DNA from: Aporhodopirellula aestuarii
Lineage (GTDB): Bacteria; Planctomycetota; Planctomycetia; Pirellulales; Pirellulaceae
DNA: 64,000 nucleotides
Direction: 5' to 3'
NCBI RefSeq assembly: GCF_023701485.1
Contig: NZ_JAMQBK010000012.1
Coordinates: 62,001-126,000 of the forward strand
Notes under the pieces: model-generated
Database searches by the model: none
The model's input: only the letters and a program-made list of their open reading frames with translations
Told to the model about the DNA's origin: nothing
Shown: piece by piece, positions 18,160-28,005 of the stretch
Position numbering within the stretch: the stretch's first letter is position 1
How the letters are laid out: the number at the start of each line of letters is the position of its first letter
Made by a program: the position numbers and the translations under genes

Positions 18160-21100
18160 CTATTTCGCGAAACGCATCGGGGGGGCATTGGGTTCCCGGA
18201 ACCAAAAGGATCGAAACGTCTGTTCTCGGCCGAGATGATTTTGGTTGAGCTGAACGACCGCTGCGGTTTTAGACGTTTGGTCCACCCCCGGGGGATATTG
18301 TTTCATTTCGCGAAACGGGAGTGGCCCGATCTGTTGTCCGGTCAACGTGTTGAGGTCGGCGTCTTTGTCCCAACCAACGCTGTGCAAGACAAAGTCTCGC
18401 GTCCATCCAGCGGGTGGGTCATTGGGAGGAACCGCAAATTCCAAGCGGATTTCATCACCGCCACTGATGACGGCCATCCGGTCGTCCCATTCTTTCACCA
18501 ACTCGACGCAATCTCCTTCGCGAGAAAGTTTGCCTCGCAGTGGAGGCCAACGGGATGCAGAGGAAGCGTCTTGGTAGTCGTAGACTTCGGGTTGAAGTGG
18601 GCCGTCTTTGATGCGGCGTGAGAAACCGTGGAAGGTGATGCCCGCGGTCAGGAGTTCACATTCTTGGGTCACCAAGTCAGCGACTTGGGATTGCGTCACC
18701 ACCTCGGCACTGTCCCAGTAGATTTGGGCGGATGTGCGTACGCGGAATCGCGGGTCGTCTGGGTTCACGATATCGGTGACATCGACCACGATCGTTTTAG
18801 TTTTTCCGCCAGGAAAACCCATGAAAGGAATCGCTTGTTTCCATCCCGATTCGCTGGCATTGTCGGGGACCCAGACTGAAGGAAACTCGATCGGTGCCAA
18901 GTCAGGGTTTTGGTCGATTTGAATGTTCAACGACGCGTCCGTCGGCATGATCCACCCGGTGAGAACCAGATAGATCGCGGGCGAGGCTTCGTCGATTGAA
19001 TCGGTTTGCAGGCCAGTCAGTTTGTCGCCGAAGTCGAGATCGATCCAGTGAGGTTCGCACAAACCTTGGCGTAGACGGCGATCGAAACCTTGTACGAAGT
19101 CTTGATCAATTCGAGCGAGTTTCGCCGTCACGTCGTTTCCGGATGTGTCCATCGCCTTGCGAACGGGGTGTCGATCGCGAGGTGCGAAGGCGAACGTGGT
19201 GGGGGTGGCGATATTGTCGGGGCCAACTTTTTCATTGGTCCAAATTTCGACATCGGCCGGATGGTCGATCGCATTGAGTTGAACTTCGTCGAAGTACGCC
19301 ACCTCCCAAAGTTCTTCGGTGATCCGCAATTCGTACTTACCGTCTTTGGGGGCAATCTTCTTGCCGTCGAGTTTGAGGTATTCCCACGGGCGGTCTTTTG
19401 CAACGACACCGTGTGCGACCTGCAGTCCGAGGGGCGCGGCCCACAAGCAATCTGTCACAAACGCGAATTTTTCTCCATCCCAAGCATACAAATAGGGACA
19501 CGAACCTTTCAGCGTCTGTTCTTCTTCGACCAGCGAATCGATGGGTGGGTTGGTGACCGTTTGGGTCAGTCCGTTTGGTAAAATCGCGCGCACGCTGCCG
19601 GCTTGATCGAGGCCATCGAGGCCGAAATGGGTAGAGGGAGACGTGACGATTCGGGCGCGGTAGTGCGGGCCGAATCGGGTTTCCAGAACGCTGCCGATGG
19701 CGTAGTGGTTCACCCGTCCGCTCGCGTTATCGTCGATCCCCTTAAACCGCAAGTTGAGATAGTGTCCCATCGGCGTGCTGCGATTGTTCATCACCATGAT
19801 GCCGTCGGCGGATACCGATGATAGGTCAATGCTCCCGTCGCGGTCGAAGTCCGCATGCGTGAGTGCTTTAGACGGTTCGATCGGCTCGATTGCTTCCCAG
19901 GAGGTCCATCCCCAAGGACCCATTCGAGAAAACTCACCGTCGGCGATCATCTCCATCCATGAATCATTGTCGATATCCGCGACGATGCCGTTTTCCGCAC
20001 CGTGATCGCTCATTTCTACGCGGTCGACGACCCAGACGCCGGCGTCGGAGGTGTGTGAAAACACGATTGCCGACGATGAACTTCCTCCGACGACAAGGTC
20101 CCACGAAACGTTGCCATCAATGTCTTCAATCGCGAGCGAGGCTGCCCCATCGATCGCGGGGATATCTTCGAAGACCCGGCCACGGAACTGCAGGTGCAGC
20201 ATGTTTTCGAGGATTCCGACGCGACCGGACGAGGCGTGTGTCGTGATCACGTCGAGGTCCAAATCTCGGTCGAGATCCGCGATTGCGAGTGATGAAATAG
20301 GGTCATCGGTACCAAATTGTTTTCCGGTTCCGGGCAGTTCAAAGAATGTTCGATTGCCGCGATTGATAAACATCCGGACGCCGTGTTCTTTGGTTGCGAA
20401 GACCAGGTCGAGGTCACCGTCGGCTTCCAAATCGCCGGCGACGGCGGCCGTGATTCCTTGTAGGTCTCCGAGCCCTAGGTCTTTTTCGACCAGTTGTAGA
20501 CGCTCTTCGTTGGCTGTCGTCGTTCGACCGTCGATACTGATCACACGCACGCCATCATCGCCATAAGCGAGCAGGTGCAGGAACGTATCGTGCCGCGAAC
20601 TGGAGATCCACTCGCTCCCTTCGGAGTTTGCCCGGTCTGCCCGCAAACGCCCCGGCGAACTGCTGTCAACGACAAACAGATCGGCAACCAGCATCCCGGA
20701 GGGAACGACGTCGAGTTCAATCTGGCCGGCTTTCTGCCAACCGTCCGACGCGTTTTGCCAAAGCGAGATGTTGCCTTTGTCATCCGCACTGACGAGGTCG
20801 GCGTCGAGATCGAGGTCAAAGTCAATCGCTTGGACGATTTGGCTGTTGGCGGAATCCGCGAGCGAAACGCTTGCGTACTGAATCTTGGCGGTGCCCTTTC
20901 CGATCGGGGATTTCTGAGCTGCTTTCGCCGAGAGTTCCCGAAGCGAGTCGAAGTTCAAACGATCCAACGGATGTGGCATGGCGCGACGGCGATCGGTCTT
21001 CATGATCTCGCTACTGTTGAGCACGTTGAACCACAGCAGGTTGCGATTTTCAGCCGTCGCCCAGTCGTTCGCCTCGATGGCCGCAACGATTTGCTCGACG

Positions 21101-22038
21101 AGTTCTTCCGGGGTTAAGCCGATTGTTTTGGTGTCTGCACTGATCAACGGTTCGATCGCGGAGGTTAGTTCGCGTGAACGTTTGATGTAGTCGGCCGCAC
21201 GCGGGTTGCGATCTTCGATATTGAGCCGGGCGGCTCTGAGTGCGAAGAACAAGTTGTCGGGATGGTTGTCTGACAACGCGGCAAAGGCTTGTCCCGCATC
21301 AGCCAGTACCGCGCGGGGAAGACCGTCGATGGGGTCTTCCATCTGATCGACAACTTTCGCGATCACCCCTCCGAGAATCATCGAGCGAGGATCGGCTCCG
21401 AGGTCGCTTTGAATCGTCTTGGATAATCGATCGTATACCTCGCGCCGGATGGACTTGGTCATCGAGCCCGGGAGCAGTGACGCTTCGTGCAAGTCGACTT
21501 CTGATCCGAGCCACTGGGAAGTGATCGGATCGTTGGAGACGTTTGCAAACGAATCAATCGCCGCGCGGGCGCCCGAAATAGCGTCAGGTAGTTTTGATCT
21601 CGCTTCCTTTTTCTCTGCTGCGTCGAGGGCCGCGTTGGTCGCTTGAGATGCCAACGCGTCCACTCTCAAGACACGATTGAGTGCTCGGTTGAGTGTGATC
21701 GAAACGTCCTCGGGCGATTGCTCGTGAAGCGTGTTCCAGCTTGCGTCCGCACTCACCAGTTGCAGGTTTTCGGTTTCGGCTAGTGCGCGACGTGTGAGTT
21801 CGAGCTGTTCGTCGTCAGCCGGTGCGGCGGTGCCGTCTTGTTCGTTTGCCTGTTCCCCAATCTTTCCGTCTTGAAACATCACGATCGCTGTGATGATCGC
21901 GAGAACGACAAGCCCAGCGGCACTAACAACGATTCGACGTGATTGTGATACAACCGCTGATTTTTTGACGTTTTGATCTGGAGCTGATTTGTCGTCGTGA
22001 GAAGGGCCGCCACCCAGGTTGAATTTCTTTTTACGCAT
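18160..22038 (-). CDS. Giant membrane-anchored FG-GAP/VCBS repeat protein
   Basis: The 1292-residue product has a short basic cytoplasmic start, one transmembrane helix (about residues 35-54) and an alpha-helical section to ~370. FG-GAP units follow (VQAIDFDLDLDADLVSADD, GDLEADGDLDLVFATKE, ADLDRDLDLDVITTHA, EDIDGNVSWDLVVGGSS, HADFDRDGSIDLSSVS), then an ASPIC-like segment (HFGLDGLDQAGSVRAILPNG). The last ~430 residues form a separate domain beginning SCPYLYAWDGEKFAFVTDCL, known from other CRTAC1-like proteins but of unknown function. It is the first gene of the minus-strand block with the multihaem cytochrome and the smaller CRTAC1 protein, and lies just downstream of hypE. Confidence 0.83.
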   Translation of the reverse strand: MRKKKFNLGGGPSHDDKSAPDQNVKKSAVVSQSRRIVVSAAGLVVLAIITAIVMFQDGKIGEQANEQDGTAAPADDEQLELTRRALAETENLQLVSADASWNTLHEQSPEDVSITLNRALNRVLRVDALASQATNAALDAAEKKEARSKLPDAISGARAAIDSFANVSNDPITSQWLGSEVDLHEASLLPGSMTKSIRREVYDRLSKTIQSDLGADPRSMILGGVIAKVVDQMEDPIDGLPRAVLADAGQAFAALSDNHPDNLFFALRAARLNIEDRNPRAADYIKRSRELTSAIEPLISADTKTIGLTPEELVEQIVAAIEANDWATAENRNLLWFNVLNSSEIMKTDRRRAMPHPLDRLNFDSLRELSAKAAQKSPIGKGTAKIQYASVSLADSANSQIVQAIDFDLDLDADLVSADDKGNISLWQNASDGWQKAGQIELDVVPSGMLVADLFVVDSSSPGRLRADRANSEGSEWISSSRHDTFLHLLAYGDDGVRVISIDGRTTTANEERLQLVEKDLGLGDLQGITAAVAGDLEADGDLDLVFATKEHGVRMFINRGNRTFFELPGTGKQFGTDDPISSLAIADLDRDLDLDVITTHASSGRVGILENMLHLQFRGRVFEDIPAIDGAASLAIEDIDGNVSWDLVVGGSSSSAIVFSHTSDAGVWVVDRVEMSDHGAENGIVADIDNDSWMEMIADGEFSRMGPWGWTSWEAIEPIEPSKALTHADFDRDGSIDLSSVSADGIMVMNNRSTPMGHYLNLRFKGIDDNASGRVNHYAIGSVLETRFGPHYRARIVTSPSTHFGLDGLDQAGSVRAILPNGLTQTVTNPPIDSLVEEEQTLKGSCPYLYAWDGEKFAFVTDCLWAAPLGLQVAHGVVAKDRPWEYLKLDGKKIAPKDGKYELRITEELWEVAYFDEVQLNAIDHPADVEIWTNEKVGPDNIATPTTFAFAPRDRHPVRKAMDTSGNDVTAKLARIDQDFVQGFDRRLRQGLCEPHWIDLDFGDKLTGLQTDSIDEASPAIYLVLTGWIMPTDASLNIQIDQNPDLAPIEFPSVWVPDNASESGWKQAIPFMGFPGGKTKTIVVDVTDIVNPDDPRFRVRTSAQIYWDSAEVVTQSQVADLVTQECELLTAGITFHGFSRRIKDGPLQPEVYDYQDASSASRWPPLRGKLSREGDCVELVKEWDDRMAVISGGDEIRLEFAVPPNDPPAGWTRDFVLHSVGWDKDADLNTLTGQQIGPLPFREMKQYPPGVDQTSKTAAVVQLNQNHLGREQTFRSFWFREPNAPPMRFAK

Positions 22039-22300
22039 CCGTTCCTCAAGATAATGGCGATAGCATGGGAATGCCGGTCAGTACTACGGCACCGAGAGAC
22101 CGCATTTTTGACCTAGAAAGGTCTTTGGTCGATGCGGGGCCAGCGTCGTGAAAGGCATTGGACGCTGATTCGCCTATCGTGGCAGAGTGGCACCGAATTG
22201 CAAGCATCGTACAGGATCCGAACGGCTCTCATCTCGGCGTTTGATGTTTCAACTCGTCGATTCCCGGGCATGAAGAGGCCGTTGGGTTGTCCAAGCCATC

Positions 22301-23356
22301 TCAGCAGATTCTTGGCAACATTGCAGCGATGGGTTCATCAAGAGGTTGGTCGGCGCCCAAGCCCCGAGAGACCAAAACGGGAGAAAGTTCGCGGGCTCGG
22401 GCGTGTCCGATTTGTGCCGGCTGCCCGCACCGCGAATGAGATCGCATGACCGATAGGGCGTCGTCGACCCGATGTGGGGCGATGGCAGCGACGAAAGTGC
22501 CTTCGTTGGCAACCAATAGCGGATCGAGACCTAACAATTCACAGACGCCGCGGCTTTCGGGAAGGAGTGGCAGTTGGCTCTCGTCAATCCACATGGCGTT
22601 GGCGGATTCCTCGGCCCATTCGTGCATCACCGCAGCAATTCCGCCGCGGGTTGCGTCACGCATTGTTCGCAGATCGTCTCCAAGCGTTTCGAGAAGTTCT
22701 GCGGCGATCCGGTGGAGCGGGGCGGAGTCGGATTCCGGTGGCGGATCGAACCCGAGCGATTCACGCGCCGCGAGCACGGCGAGCCCGTGACGTGCGATCG
22801 GTCCCGAGACCAGCAAAGCGTCACCCGGTTGGATACGAGACGCGGTCATCCGCTGACCCGTTGAATGCACGCCGACTCCGGTCGTATTAATGAAAATACC
22901 ATCAGCGGCCCCTTTGGGAACCACCTTCGTATCGCCCGCGACGATTTTGACGTCGCAGTTACTCGCCGCTTCCGCGACGCTGTCGATGACCCGGCCGAGT
23001 GTGGCCAAGGGCAGTCCTTCTTCTAGAATGAGCGAGAGGGTCAAGTAGCAAGGAGTGGCGCCGGCCATGGCGAGATCATTCACGGTCCCGTGTACGGCCA
23101 AAGAACCAATATCGCCACCAGGAAAAAACAGCGGCGAAACCACATAGCTATCGGTGGTGATCGCGATTTCTTTCGTAATCCGGCCCAAGCATGCGGCATC
23201 GCTGTGCAGTTGCACATTTCCCCTGCCGAGCTTTGCCGCAATCTGGTCGCGGATCAACCGACGCATCGCCCTTCCCCCTTCGCCGTGCGAAAGCGTAACC
23301 GTTTCATTGGATACAGGCACAGCAGGGCAAGCCGCGCCTCGAGCGACCGGCTTCAT
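22301..23356 (-). CDS. hypE: Hydrogenase maturation protein HypE
   Basis: HypE dehydrates the carbamoyl group delivered by HypF to a thiocyanate on its C-terminal cysteine, making the cyanide ligands of the [NiFe] site. The 351-residue product shows the family hallmarks: LSHGEGGRAMRRLI near residue 23, TTDSYVVSPLFFPGGDIGSLAVHGTVNDLAMAG-type AIR-synthase fold (split here by its glycines), the loop VAGDTKVVPKGAADG, and the obligatory C-terminal ending PRIC. Its start overlaps the end of hypD by four bases (ATGA). It is the last gene of the hydrogenase operon. Confidence 0.96.
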   Translation of the reverse strand: MKPVARGAACPAVPVSNETVTLSHGEGGRAMRRLIRDQIAAKLGRGNVQLHSDAACLGRITKEIAITTDSYVVSPLFFPGGDIGSLAVHGTVNDLAMAGATPCYLTLSLILEEGLPLATLGRVIDSVAEAASNCDVKIVAGDTKVVPKGAADGIFINTTGVGVHSTGQRMTASRIQPGDALLVSGPIARHGLAVLAARESLGFDPPPESDSAPLHRIAAELLETLGDDLRTMRDATRGGIAAVMHEWAEESANAMWIDESQLPLLPESRGVCELLGLDPLLVANEGTFVAAIAPHRVDDALSVMRSHSRCGQPAQIGHARARELSPVLVSRGLGADQPLDEPIAAMLPRIC

Positions 23357-24459
23357 TGGCGGGCCTCAATCGTGATCGGGTCAAAGCGATAGTAGGCTGC
23401 ACAGGCTCCTTCGCTCGATACCATCGGTGCACCGAGTGGCGATTCCGGGGAACAGGTTTTTCCGAAGGCGGGGCATTGTTTGGGTTTGATCTTACCCGAC
23501 ATCACATCTGCACCACGGCACTCCGAGTCTTTCCGCGCACTAGGCGGGAGTAACCTCGCGAATTTGCGGCATGCATCCATCTGAGCGTATTCGTCTCGCA
23601 ATCGGTAACCTCCGCCGGAAATCGTGCCGAAGCCCCTCCAGTCACGATCGTCGATTTCGTAAACACGATCGATGAGCGCTTGTGCGTTGGGGTTCCCATG
23701 TCGCTGGACGTTGCGGCTGTACCGATTCTCGATGACCGCTTTGCCCGCTTCCAGCAGCGTGACGGCTTGTAAAATTCCTTCCAGCAAATCGACCGGTTCG
23801 AACCCGGTGACGACCACGGGAACGCGATGTTTTGCGACAAACGATTCGTAAACGTCATAGCCCGTGATGCTGCAAACATGCCCCGCCGCGAGGAAACCTT
23901 CGACGCGGTTTTCAGGTAGTTGCATGATCGTCTCCATCGCTGGCAAGACGCGGACGTGAGCCGGTACGATGGAAAAATTCTGTAGTCCGAGCTGGGTGGC
24001 CTGCAGCACGGCGAGCGCCGTCGACGGTGTGGTCGTTTCAAAGCCGACCGCAAGAAAGACAATTTGTGAATCAGGATTCCGCTGGGCGAGCGCGATCGCG
24101 TCGATGGGGGTGTAAACGATCTTGAGTCGGCCACCGCAACTGCGTGCTTGCATCAGCGATTGGTCGCTGCCCGGCACGCGGATCATGTCACCAAAACTGG
24201 CGACGATCGTGTCGGGTTGCATCGCAAGAGCCACGGCAAAATCGATCAGTTCCGTCGACGTGACGCATACCGGGCATCCCGGGCCGTGGATCAGTTCGAC
24301 CTGACCGGCCAATTCTCGTTCGATGCCGTATCGAACGAGGCTATGTGTTTGCCCACCACAGACATCCATAAGCACCCACGGCCGCGTGACACGCTGGCGG
24401 ATTTTTTCGAGCAAGGATTGCGATGCGCGTCCGTCCCGGAACTCATCAAGGTATTTCAT
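23353..24459 (-). CDS. hypD: Hydrogenase maturation protein HypD
   Basis: HypD is the Fe-S scaffold on which, with HypC, the Fe(CN)2CO unit is assembled. The 368-residue product has the signature MDVCGGQTHSLVRYGI, then HGPGCPVCVT with the conserved cysteine pair, and near the C-terminus the cysteines of KPKQCPAFGKTCSPESPLGAPMVS-type cluster ligands in shortened form (KQCPAFGKTC, GACAAYYRF). Length and cysteine pattern are normal. It overlaps hypC by 14 bases and hypE by four. Confidence 0.97.
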   Translation of the reverse strand: MKYLDEFRDGRASQSLLEKIRQRVTRPWVLMDVCGGQTHSLVRYGIERELAGQVELIHGPGCPVCVTSTELIDFAVALAMQPDTIVASFGDMIRVPGSDQSLMQARSCGGRLKIVYTPIDAIALAQRNPDSQIVFLAVGFETTTPSTALAVLQATQLGLQNFSIVPAHVRVLPAMETIMQLPENRVEGFLAAGHVCSITGYDVYESFVAKHRVPVVVTGFEPVDLLEGILQAVTLLEAGKAVIENRYSRNVQRHGNPNAQALIDRVYEIDDRDWRGFGTISGGGYRLRDEYAQMDACRKFARLLPPSARKDSECRGADVMSGKIKPKQCPAFGKTCSPESPLGAPMVSSEGACAAYYRFDPITIEARQ

Positions 24460-24691
24460 CGGATAACTCTTCGATCGATTTCAGATCTGCCAGTGTCTTG
24501 GCGGCTTCGGCTTCATCGAGAATGCAGATCGCGATGCCCGCGTGCACAACGACGTAATCACCGACCGAAGCTTCGGGGACGCAGGCCATGTGAATCTCAC
24601 GTCGCACGCCCGCGAATTCGATCTCCGCTTTAGCAAACGTCGGATCGTGATTGATCCAGCGTACGATTTTTCCAGGGATCCCTAAGCACAT
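24446..24691 (-). CDS. hypC: Hydrogenase maturation chaperone HypC
   Basis: HypC is the small chaperone that carries the iron centre with HypD and binds the large-subunit precursor. The 81-residue product starts MCLGIPGKIV, with the essential Cys2, and has the beta-barrel segment SVGDYVVVHAGIAICILDEAEA. It overlaps hypF at its start by 10 bases and hypD at its end. Confidence 0.96.
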   Translation of the reverse strand: MCLGIPGKIVRWINHDPTFAKAEIEFAGVRREIHMACVPEASVGDYVVVHAGIAICILDEAEAAKTLADLKSIEELSDEIP

Positions 24692-26979
24692 GGCATTTCT
24701 CCGAGGCCAAGTTCCGCGAGTGGCTCTCGCGAAGTGGAATCATCGCTGGACTCCGTGGTTCGCTCCTTCAAAGAGGATGCCACCACCAATTGACCGATCG
24801 CCAGCCCGCCGTCATTGATAGGAATCGCACCGGGCATGCGAATGTCGAGTGAATTGATTTCACTCAGTGTTTGAATCAGTTCAGACAGCGTGCGGTTTTG
24901 AAAAACGCCTCCCGTTATCACGCATGGTAGTTCTCGATGTCGGTCGGCCATTTTGATAACGAGCTCAGCGACAGCGCGATGAAACCGCATCGCAATGCGA
25001 TCGCGTGAGACGTGGGGCAGATCGTTCTCAACATCGATGAGAACAGGACGCCAATCGAACTGCAAAGGATCGTCGTTGGTGATTTGGAATTCGTAGGAAT
25101 TGGTTTCTGCACGGTCGCAGGCGGCTTCGAGTCGCATCGCCGCTTCGCCTTCGAAGGCGACCGATTCGATGTCTAAAACGATGGAAGCAATCGCATCAAA
25201 CAGACGACCCATGCTTGATGTGATCGGTCCCTGCTCGATCGCAACACGGAGTGGTTGCGATGCCACCGTTTGTTCATTGATCTGCGAGCGGAGCGATGCT
25301 GCGATTCGCCACGGTTGTTTGATCGCGGATTCCCCGCCGGGAAGTCGGAATGGACGCAGGTGACCGATTCTTTGATAGGAAGAACGCCTCGCCAACAGCA
25401 CTTCGCCACCCCAGATCGTCTCGTCGCGACCAAAACCGGTGCCATCAAATGAAATGCCGAGTACCGATCGGTCGAGCAATTGGTGTTCATGCATCGCGGC
25501 CGCGACGTGGGCGTGGTGGTGTTGCACGGCCTCAGCCGAGTCAGAATGCTGGACCGCCCAATCGGTCGCAAAATAGTTTGGATGAGCGTCGTGAGCGACC
25601 AAAGATGGATGGAATTGGTAGAGCGACTGCAAGCGATCAATGGATTCAATGAATCGTACGCGGCCAGACTCGGAATCCATGTCACCGATGTGGGGCATTA
25701 GAACCAATGACTCGTTTGTCTGGATCGCCGGCGCGACCTTTTGATGTCCTCCGACAGCCAACATGGGGCGAGACATCGACGTTGAAAGCGTCATTGGCGC
25801 AATTCCACGGGCAGCCCGAATGGTGACGACCTGTTCGCCGACGCATTGGACAACACTGTCATCGATCGGATTGGAAATTTCTCGGTCGTGATGCAGGAAC
25901 ACGTCTGCGATGTCCCCCAGTTTGCATGCGGCGACGGAGTTTTGAAAAACGAGTGGTGAACCATGAACATTGCCACTCGTCACGACCAACGGCCTGCCCG
26001 CGAAATCGAGGAGGAGAGCGTGGAGAGCAGACGTCGGAAGCATCACGCCGATCGTGTTGAGGTTGGGTGATATCCAACGACAGAGAGATCGATTTTCGAG
26101 TCCACGTAGCAGTACGATTGGATTGGCGGTGCTTTGCAACGCATCGCGTTCGGTGGCATTGATCGACGCGAATTGTTGGGCTGAATCGACATCCCCCACC
26201 ATCACCGGGAGCGGTTTAGTGGGCCGGAGTTTGCGTCGTCGCAGTTCGCTGACCGCGTGGCCGTTCGTGGCGTCGCAAATGAACTGGTAGCCGCCGATTC
26301 CTTTGACCGCGGCGATGTCACCTCGCCTGATTCGCTCGGCGACGTGCTGTAGAGCCTCTGCCTTGTCCGCAATTGTGTGCCCGTTTCGATCGGCAGTCCA
26401 ACATTGAGGGCCGCAATCGGGGCATGCAATCGTTTGAGCGTGAAAGCGACGGTTCCTCGGATCGCGATACTCAGACGCGCACCGCGTACACATCGGGAAC
26501 GCCGACATGCTTGTGGAATCACGATCAAATGGCATTGCGTTGAGCATCGAATACCGCGGTCCACACCGTGTGCAGGTTGTGAAAGGGTAGCCATGTCTGC
26601 GGTCGGCCGAGTTCCGTACTTCGGTGAGGCAATCGCTGCAAATGGCGAGGTCAAGCGGTACGGTTGTGTGGAGTTGCGGGCCCGATGTGCTCTCGATGAT
26701 TCGGAAGTGATCCGGAGCGGTCAGGCCGTCTGTCTTCAGTTTCCACTGTCGCAAGACTGCGTTTGCGAAAGTGGTTTGCAGCATCTTTTTGAAGTTCGTG
26801 ATTACCGGTTCATCGCCCCAAGCCTGGATTTCGACGCCACTGGGGGAATTTCGAACGTGTCCTTTGATGCCATTGCTGGTTGCCAAATTGGCGATCGTTG
26901 GACGGATGCCTTGGCCTTGAACCAAGCCTTGCAATCGAAATCTTCTTGCCGTTATGCCGATGGAGCCTAAGTCGAACAT
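24682..26979 (-). CDS. hypF: Carbamoyltransferase HypF
   Basis: HypF converts carbamoyl phosphate and transfers the carbamoyl group to HypE. All four domains are present in 765 residues: an N-terminal acylphosphatase domain (about 14-95), two zinc-finger blocks (CSDC, CTRCGPRYS, CTRCASEY, CPDCGPQC, about 113-190), a YrdC-like domain (about 210-390, beginning AVKGIGGYQFICDAT) and a Kae1-like domain with the metal motif VQHHHAHVAAAM. The acylphosphatase loop reads VQGQGIRP instead of the usual VQGVGFRP but keeps the arginine. It overlaps hypB by 13 bases. Confidence 0.95.
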   Translation of the reverse strand: MFDLGSIGITARRFRLQGLVQGQGIRPTIANLATSNGIKGHVRNSPSGVEIQAWGDEPVITNFKKMLQTTFANAVLRQWKLKTDGLTAPDHFRIIESTSGPQLHTTVPLDLAICSDCLTEVRNSADRRHGYPFTTCTRCGPRYSMLNAMPFDRDSTSMSAFPMCTRCASEYRDPRNRRFHAQTIACPDCGPQCWTADRNGHTIADKAEALQHVAERIRRGDIAAVKGIGGYQFICDATNGHAVSELRRRKLRPTKPLPVMVGDVDSAQQFASINATERDALQSTANPIVLLRGLENRSLCRWISPNLNTIGVMLPTSALHALLLDFAGRPLVVTSGNVHGSPLVFQNSVAACKLGDIADVFLHHDREISNPIDDSVVQCVGEQVVTIRAARGIAPMTLSTSMSRPMLAVGGHQKVAPAIQTNESLVLMPHIGDMDSESGRVRFIESIDRLQSLYQFHPSLVAHDAHPNYFATDWAVQHSDSAEAVQHHHAHVAAAMHEHQLLDRSVLGISFDGTGFGRDETIWGGEVLLARRSSYQRIGHLRPFRLPGGESAIKQPWRIAASLRSQINEQTVASQPLRVAIEQGPITSSMGRLFDAIASIVLDIESVAFEGEAAMRLEAACDRAETNSYEFQITNDDPLQFDWRPVLIDVENDLPHVSRDRIAMRFHRAVAELVIKMADRHRELPCVITGGVFQNRTLSELIQTLSEINSLDIRMPGAIPINDGGLAIGQLVVASSLKERTTESSDDSTSREPLAELGLGEMPCA

Positions 26980-27653
26980 GGAACGTCGACCTCGGAAAAA
27001 AGTTGCTCACGCCGTCGTTCCAACATTTGGCACCAATTATGGATTCCTTCATCATGCAGCGAACAGACCGTGATGACTTCCATCGAATCCCGAATCAGAT
27101 GTGAGTCTACCGTTGCCCGGTCAACGTCGAACGGGACATGTGGCAAGAGATCCATTTTGGTGATCACCATCACCTCGCTGGTGCGGAACATCTTGGGGTA
27201 CTTGCCGGGCTTGTCATCGCCCTCAGTCGTACTGAGCAATACGACGCGAAGGTGCTCGGCAAGATCATGTGAAGCGGGACATACCAAGTTTCCTACGTTC
27301 TCGATGAACAGGAAATCGAAGTGTTCTTGGGGTAGCTTGGCGAGGCCTTTCTCGACGAGCGATAATTCGAGGTGACACGCCCCGCCGGTGGTCAGTTGCT
27401 GCACCGGAACGAATGGGCGAAGTCGATCGGCATCACGTTGGGTTGCCAAATCGCCCACCAGAACGGCGATCTTCCAACGGTCTTTCCAGTATCGGCAGGT
27501 CGCTTCGAGTAGTGTCGTTTTACCTGCCCCGGGAGATGAGACGAGGTTGACAACAAAGGTTTTCTGACGCGTGAATTCTTGGCGACGATGTTCCGCCGCG
27601 GCACGACGTTCGGATTGGATATCGCGATTGATGACGATGGTTCGTTCAGGCAT
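26967..27653 (-). CDS. hypB: Nickel-insertion GTPase HypB
   Basis: HypB is the GTPase that drives nickel delivery together with HypA. Seen are the P-loop SSPGAGKTTLLE, VGDLATQRDADRL, the metal- and switch-associated GGACHLE, the FIENVGNLVCP segment with its conserved cysteine, and ITKMDLLPHVPFD for guanine recognition. No histidine-rich nickel-storage N-terminus is present. The ATG at 27653 (228 residues) is preferred to a start 18 bases upstream; it overlaps hypA by eight bases. Confidence 0.95.
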   Translation of the reverse strand: MPERTIVINRDIQSERRAAAEHRRQEFTRQKTFVVNLVSSPGAGKTTLLEATCRYWKDRWKIAVLVGDLATQRDADRLRPFVPVQQLTTGGACHLELSLVEKGLAKLPQEHFDFLFIENVGNLVCPASHDLAEHLRVVLLSTTEGDDKPGKYPKMFRTSEVMVITKMDLLPHVPFDVDRATVDSHLIRDSMEVITVCSLHDEGIHNWCQMLERRREQLFSEVDVPCST

Positions 27654-28005
27654 GAGTAACCCTTTCATCAAGCGTGATCGACGCGATCCGAAATTCGTCG
27701 CCGCGGATCACACGCACGTGACCGGAACCGCAGCGGAGGCAACGAAAAATGAAATTGTCGATCTCGCAGTCATCTTCACATTGCAGACAGTGGACGACGA
27801 GCGGCGTTTCTCGAATGGTGAGCGTCATCGGACTTTCGTGCGATTCGGCGATCACTTGATCAAATGCGCTCTGCACCAATTCGCTTTCGACACCTGAAAG
27901 CGGTCCGATTTCGACGGAAACCTCACGAACCGAACCGCCACCATTTTCTGCTGCGATGAGATCGACTTGGCGAATCAGACTTCTAACAAGCGACATTTCG
28001 TGCAT
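27646..28005 (-). CDS. hypA: Nickel metallochaperone HypA
   Basis: HypA binds nickel through its N-terminal MHE motif and zinc through two CxxC pairs. The 119-residue product begins MHEMSLVRSL and has CLQCEDDC and CLRCGSG (the zinc site). It is of normal length. It overlaps the endopeptidase gene by 23 bases and hypB by eight, so translation is tightly coupled. Confidence 0.95.
   Translation of the reverse strand: MHEMSLVRSLIRQVDLIAAENGGGSVREVSVEIGPLSGVESELVQSAFDQVIAESHESPMTLTIRETPLVVHCLQCEDDCEIDNFIFRCLRCGSGHVRVIRGDEFRIASITLDERVTHA

Noticed and set aside
22188-22201. TGGCAC-N4-TTGC, a near-perfect sigma54 promoter on the plus strand
   Set aside because: The spacer is one base short of the strict requirement and it points into the 3' end of hypE on the opposite strand, with no plus-strand gene behind it.
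23805-23825. GGTTCGAACCC-like sequence resembling a tRNA T-arm
   Set aside because: It lies inside hypD, encoding part of a conserved segment (GFEPVDLL), and no acceptor or anticodon arms fit around it.
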